From Polytrichum commune (lineage: Eukaryota > Streptophyta > Polytrichopsida > Polytrichales > Polytrichaceae): a stretch of 64,000 nt of DNA. Shown here piece by piece: positions 60,127-64,000 of this stretch. The position numbers were made by a program, and so were the translations under genes. Below the pieces are notes generated by a model. It saw nothing but the letters and a program-made list of their open reading frames with translations, did not search any database and was not told the origin of the DNA. Location: positions 14,431,501 through 14,495,500 of the forward strand of contig OX485805.1 of assembly GCA_950295325.1 (NCBI GenBank). The letters are read 5' to 3'. The first letter of the stretch is position 1. Each line of letters begins with the position of its first letter.

Positions 60127-62743
60127 TTGTTACTTAGTCGCAATCTCCCCTTACCCTGACCGGGACTGAGCATTACAGTCAACTAGAAGGAGCTTCCAGG
60201 AAAGGAGGAAGAAGTAACATGAATCATGCGGTAACTTCTCATATTTACAAATTTCAGAAATTTTAAATATATTTGCACATGTATTCTGCCATTTTTCAGT
60301 TGCACGCCAATAGATTACATTTCATACATTCAAATTACTGGCGACCTTCATGCTAACTTGGCGAGGTAGATGCAGTTTCTAAAATTGAAATATTCTGTCG
60401 TAATAAAGAATATCAACATATTAAATAAGTACACATTATTGGGGAGGTCGTACTACAACAGGTAGATACTACCAGAGCCTGCTACAGTGAGGAAGTCCTA
60501 AAATTGGCTCCTGCTGAAATTCTGGCTAAAGTTTTTACAGGCCATCATTCATTGAGTTTGTTTTCCATCGTGGTTACAGGAAAGGAAAGGAAAATGAAAA
60601 GAACTCCGCAGGTGCTACACGCTACCTGCTTCCATGCCTGAAAATAGCGATCTACTTACCTACTTGGCACCTTCAAAGTTCAGATGTACCACTGTCAGAT
60701 GTTTGAGGGCCCAAATCTTTAATTAAAAGTACATAGTGTTGGTTAGAGATAAAGAGGTTAGAGTCAGTGATGAAAGAACACATCGAAGCCATGCAAGAGG
60801 GTGAGGTAGGTAATAAGTATCTACCCAAAACGGTAGACTACCTACTAAGCATTCAAGTTTATAATCATCACAATAAAAAAAGGTGGAATCTTTCTGGAAG
60901 AATGTATAGCAGTGGTACACAAGTTGTTGATCTCACAGTCTGTAAAGAACAAGGGTATACTTACACAGTCCAAGAAACAGTGCTTAGCTTAACCCTGTTG
61001 CGACAAAGTCATCATCAGCTCCGAAGGAGCCATACAACTTACTGTAGCTGGACCGTATTTTTACGCGACATAAATTAAGCTAGTGGTATAAGCTTGCCAT
61101 TCACCTGCAAATGAAATTTCGCAGACGGGAGTTTTGGTTTTCAGAATAATGAGATTTTGGATTCCACAGACAAACGTCACCCCTGTGTCTGTGTTGAATT
61201 TGGTTGCATAAGGATGATGAGTAGGTTGCTGCTAACTGCCCAAATTGTCTTCTCGGAACGGTTGAGGCCAACAACATAGGTATTTCTTATGATGCTCCGG
61301 AGCATCCTCAGAATTGTGTCCTGATCGATTGTTGAGTTAATCTAATGGCAACACAAAATGCCTCTGTGTCCTGGGAAAATCTCATTCCTAACCAGATGGA
61401 TTGACATGAAACTGTCACCCAGTTTTGAAATTCATCTTAACCCATCCAAAAACCATGGAAACCAAAAATGTTGGCAGCAGGAAATCCAGACACCAGCTCC
61501 ATATTCTCACTCTACCTCGTATCAGAAATCTTTACAGAGATAAATCTCTCTCTCTCTCTCTCTCTCGCAATTTGCAAGCAAAATTTAAGAGACATTTTGT
61601 TGCAGGATTTTGTCCAGTCACTTACCTCCCTCTTGCCTCCCGATTCAAAATCCAATAAGCGCCACCGCCATTCCATCTATCCCACTCGAACCCTGCTGCG
61701 TCAACCAGACAGTTCAATTTTTCTTAGTTTAAATCCTCAGAAAAACAACCAAAACCGGAAGCTTTCGCACAGATTCCTGGATCGAGAAAAACGGCAGGGG
61801 CGGAACCTAAATCCACAGCTACAGACATATTTCAAACTCACACAAGCTTCTTGACATCTGGAAACAGCGTGATCCTCAACGAAGCTGTGAGAGATGAGCA
61901 CGAAAACATGATAGAATCCGAAGGAGAGAAAGCTCAAAATGGATGGGATGAGAAGGAGAAACCGTCCCACACCTCAGTGAAGCACATGGTGGTGGATTGT
62001 GCACACTGAGAGTGCACAAATAAGGTCGGAACCATTTCAGGCAACGATTCTCCGAGCGTTCGCAGCTTCTCTGCGAGGGAAAAGAGATGCAGAACATGGG
62101 GGAGGAGGAAGGCCTTCTCAAATCTTCCAAATCGTAGATCTGGTGGTGGTTCTGGAAGATGGGTCCAGATCATTCGTTCTCGTAGATTTCAGGGGGCTCC
62201 AATAATGACAACGTGACTTTAATGCGAGAGTGTAGTTTGCATCCTTTGGTGGTTTGGTTGTTGCCATGACATGGGGTCACGTAAGTGCATTCAAAAGTGG
62301 CAGAAATCTATGAAATATCTTGGTTATGGCTTGTTTTGTAAGAGGAGGGGTGGATCAGATCTTCCGGATTCGTAGATCTTAGAAGTCACCCAAAACTCTC
62401 CTTTTTGATAGTAAAATTAGTGTAGTTCGAGGAGAGTCCAATAATGAGAACACTAAGTCAATAACTTGAAGCTCAATATGTTCGTTTTTTTGTAGATATG
62501 AGAGGGTCTTTGGAGCCTCCCTATAATGATTTCTATTTATGACAAATTCAACATCATAATAACACTCTAAGACTTGCAATGAAGTGATCAATACACTATA
62601 TATATATATGTGATTTGGTGTGGCATGTTAATTAAAGTGGTCTTCCCTATGACTTATCATGTAGTATCAAGTGTCCCTTAAGGCAAATGGTGTCAAAATC
62701 AACACACCACTCAAAACTACCACCCTAAAATCTTGCACAATAA
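60127..62743. other. Spacer with no recognised gene
   Basis: Plus-strand ORFs at 60767-61078 and 61468-61854 and minus-strand ORFs near 62.0 kb lack known motifs. A CT microsatellite lies at about 61545-61566. The G/C-richer patch 61.6-62.2 kb might be a promoter or 5' exon of a gene not otherwise visible. Confidence 0.4.
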
Positions 62744-62864
62744 GGGATTGTTTCCATGCAGGTCACTTGCCCACCAGATTCTAGTGGAAATGAGACTCCA
62801 TCCAGGTGAAAATCATATTTCCAACATAATTTGGTGGGCAAGCAGCCTACATGGAAACCAACCT
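62744..62864 (+). mobile_element. TIR element family R2, short deletion derivative
   Basis: About 121 bp, essentially the two terminal repeats: TTTCCATGCAGGTCACTTGC at the left and AAGCAGCCTACATGGAAACC at the right. The interior of the 380-410 bp copies is gone. Confidence 0.7.
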
Positions 62865-64000
62865 TGCATACAACGTGGTTTTGAGAATATCCACCACTTT
62901 AACATCAAACTCCCTTGATGGTTTGGGTAATCTACCAATAAAACTTTGATTCCTAATAGTTTTTGCAGAGGTAATTCAAATAAGGCATACTTTGGTGTGT
63001 TGGAATCACCTTTCATTTTACTAACAATAATTGTTCATTCGTTTAATATAAAAAAATCAATCGATAATATTTACACCCAATGCTTGAAGTGACGATTTTA
63101 GCACCCTCCACTTTACCTCCTATGTTGGTTGTTATCCAATGATTGCAACATGATTAACATGGATTGATGATGAATATTGTGGACCACATTCAATCAGATG
63201 TGTGTGTGTGTGTGCGCGCGCACTTGTTTATTGGGTTGTTTGTGGGAGTACGTTATTTATGGGTGTTAAGTGTCATAGATTATTTGGATCTACACTATGT
63301 TATTATGCTTTACTACCCAAAAAGAAAAAGAAAAAAACTTGTTATAAAACACAAAACATTTTCTTAAAGAGATAATACATGTTAAACAAATGAATGTAGC
63401 ATGCACAATACGAAAGAGTAAGTGACGCTTCATATCATAAATAATGTAGTATTCCCCACATACCTAAAATAAATCCCATTGATATGATAATAAATAATAT
63501 CTAAGAACACTACACAAATCTATATAGTTTAAATTCTAGCATTTATTCTAACTTGACATCCATTTAACTTATATTTGAATCACCATGCGCACATAAACGT
63601 TATGTGTTATAATGTAATATGTGTTTGTTGTCATATCTTTTTTTTTAAGGTTGATACAAGGGATATAACAAAAGCATTCAACATGGTGTTCAAATTTTGT
63701 TTTTCTAAATATCAAGTGTTGGCAAATTGTGAGGCAGGGGAGGAGGATGGATCGCATCGCATAAAATGAGATTTTTGAGTGGGGGTATTCATATTTGTGG
63801 TCGATATATTTGACTTCACCACATTGAAATGAACAATTTTAATGTGTTAATAAGTGTTTTATGTGTCGATTTAACTCCCTAAACAAGATGTGAGGACCCA
63901 TCACTTGAAAGGACACTTTGGCCTAGGGTTTTATTTTGATTGCTTTGTCACATGAGGAATTTGGGAAATGTTTTAGGTGTTTCTTTGGGGCTAGGAATTT
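62865..64000. other. Gene-free end of window
   Basis: AT-rich sequence with a short TG/CG tract at about 63200-63222. No recognisable gene or repeat. Confidence 0.45.

Noticed and set aside
61468-61854. 128-codon plus-strand ORF as a gene
   Set aside because: It includes a CT microsatellite and has no motif, splice model or codon pattern to support it.
1-64000. CRISPR array, prokaryotic operon or defence system
   Set aside because: No regularly spaced direct repeats with unique spacers and no bacterial gene organisation. The sequence is plant nuclear DNA.

Overview
The window is nuclear DNA of a land plant. All four genes found have land-plant relatives, GT-AG introns and plant-style N-termini. 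No prokaryotic operons, tRNA genes, rRNA or CRISPR arrays were seen. Introns are short (159-951 bp), genes are sparse (four in 64 kb), and the spacers are packed with small non-autonomous repeats and homopolymer or GA/CT tracts. I cannot name the species. A bryophyte, lycophyte or fern seems as likely as a flowering plant.

Layout. Positions 1-30.5 kb hold no convincing gene. They contain short transposon relics (MITEs with terminal inverted repeats, a mini-CACTA element with target duplication, two tRNA-derived SINE-like elements, large palindromes) and several dispersed repeat families of 170-400 bp. At 30.6-32.3 kb on the minus strand is a four-exon BOI/BRG-type RING E3 ubiquitin ligase. 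Positions 32.4-38.9 kb have no recognisable gene. At 39.0-42.8 kb on the minus strand is WDR75 (UTP17/NAN1), a WD40 subunit of the U3 small-subunit processome; it has telo-box motifs upstream and a repeat array filling intron 1. Positions 42.8-49.1 kb are again repeat-rich. At 49.1-53.3 kb on the plus strand is a ten-exon metal tolerance protein of the MTP5/ZnT6-like class. It converges with a four-exon gene at 55.0-59.2 kb on the minus strand, which encodes a type II membrane, O-fucosyltransferase-like glycosyltransferase. Positions 59.3-64 kb hold an intact MITE with a 4-bp target duplication and otherwise no recognised gene.

The four genes do not form a pathway: protein turnover, ribosome assembly, zinc loading of the secretory pathway and probable Golgi glycosylation. 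MTP5 and the glycosyltransferase would both act in the secretory pathway and are convergent neighbours, but nothing shows that this matters functionally.

All exon models were built by hand from splice sites, reading-phase continuity and remembered family alignments. Every exon junction reported keeps the frame. Repeat families were recognised by eye, so their ends are approximate unless a target duplication is stated. No autonomous transposon coding region (reverse transcriptase, integrase or transposase motif) was recognised.
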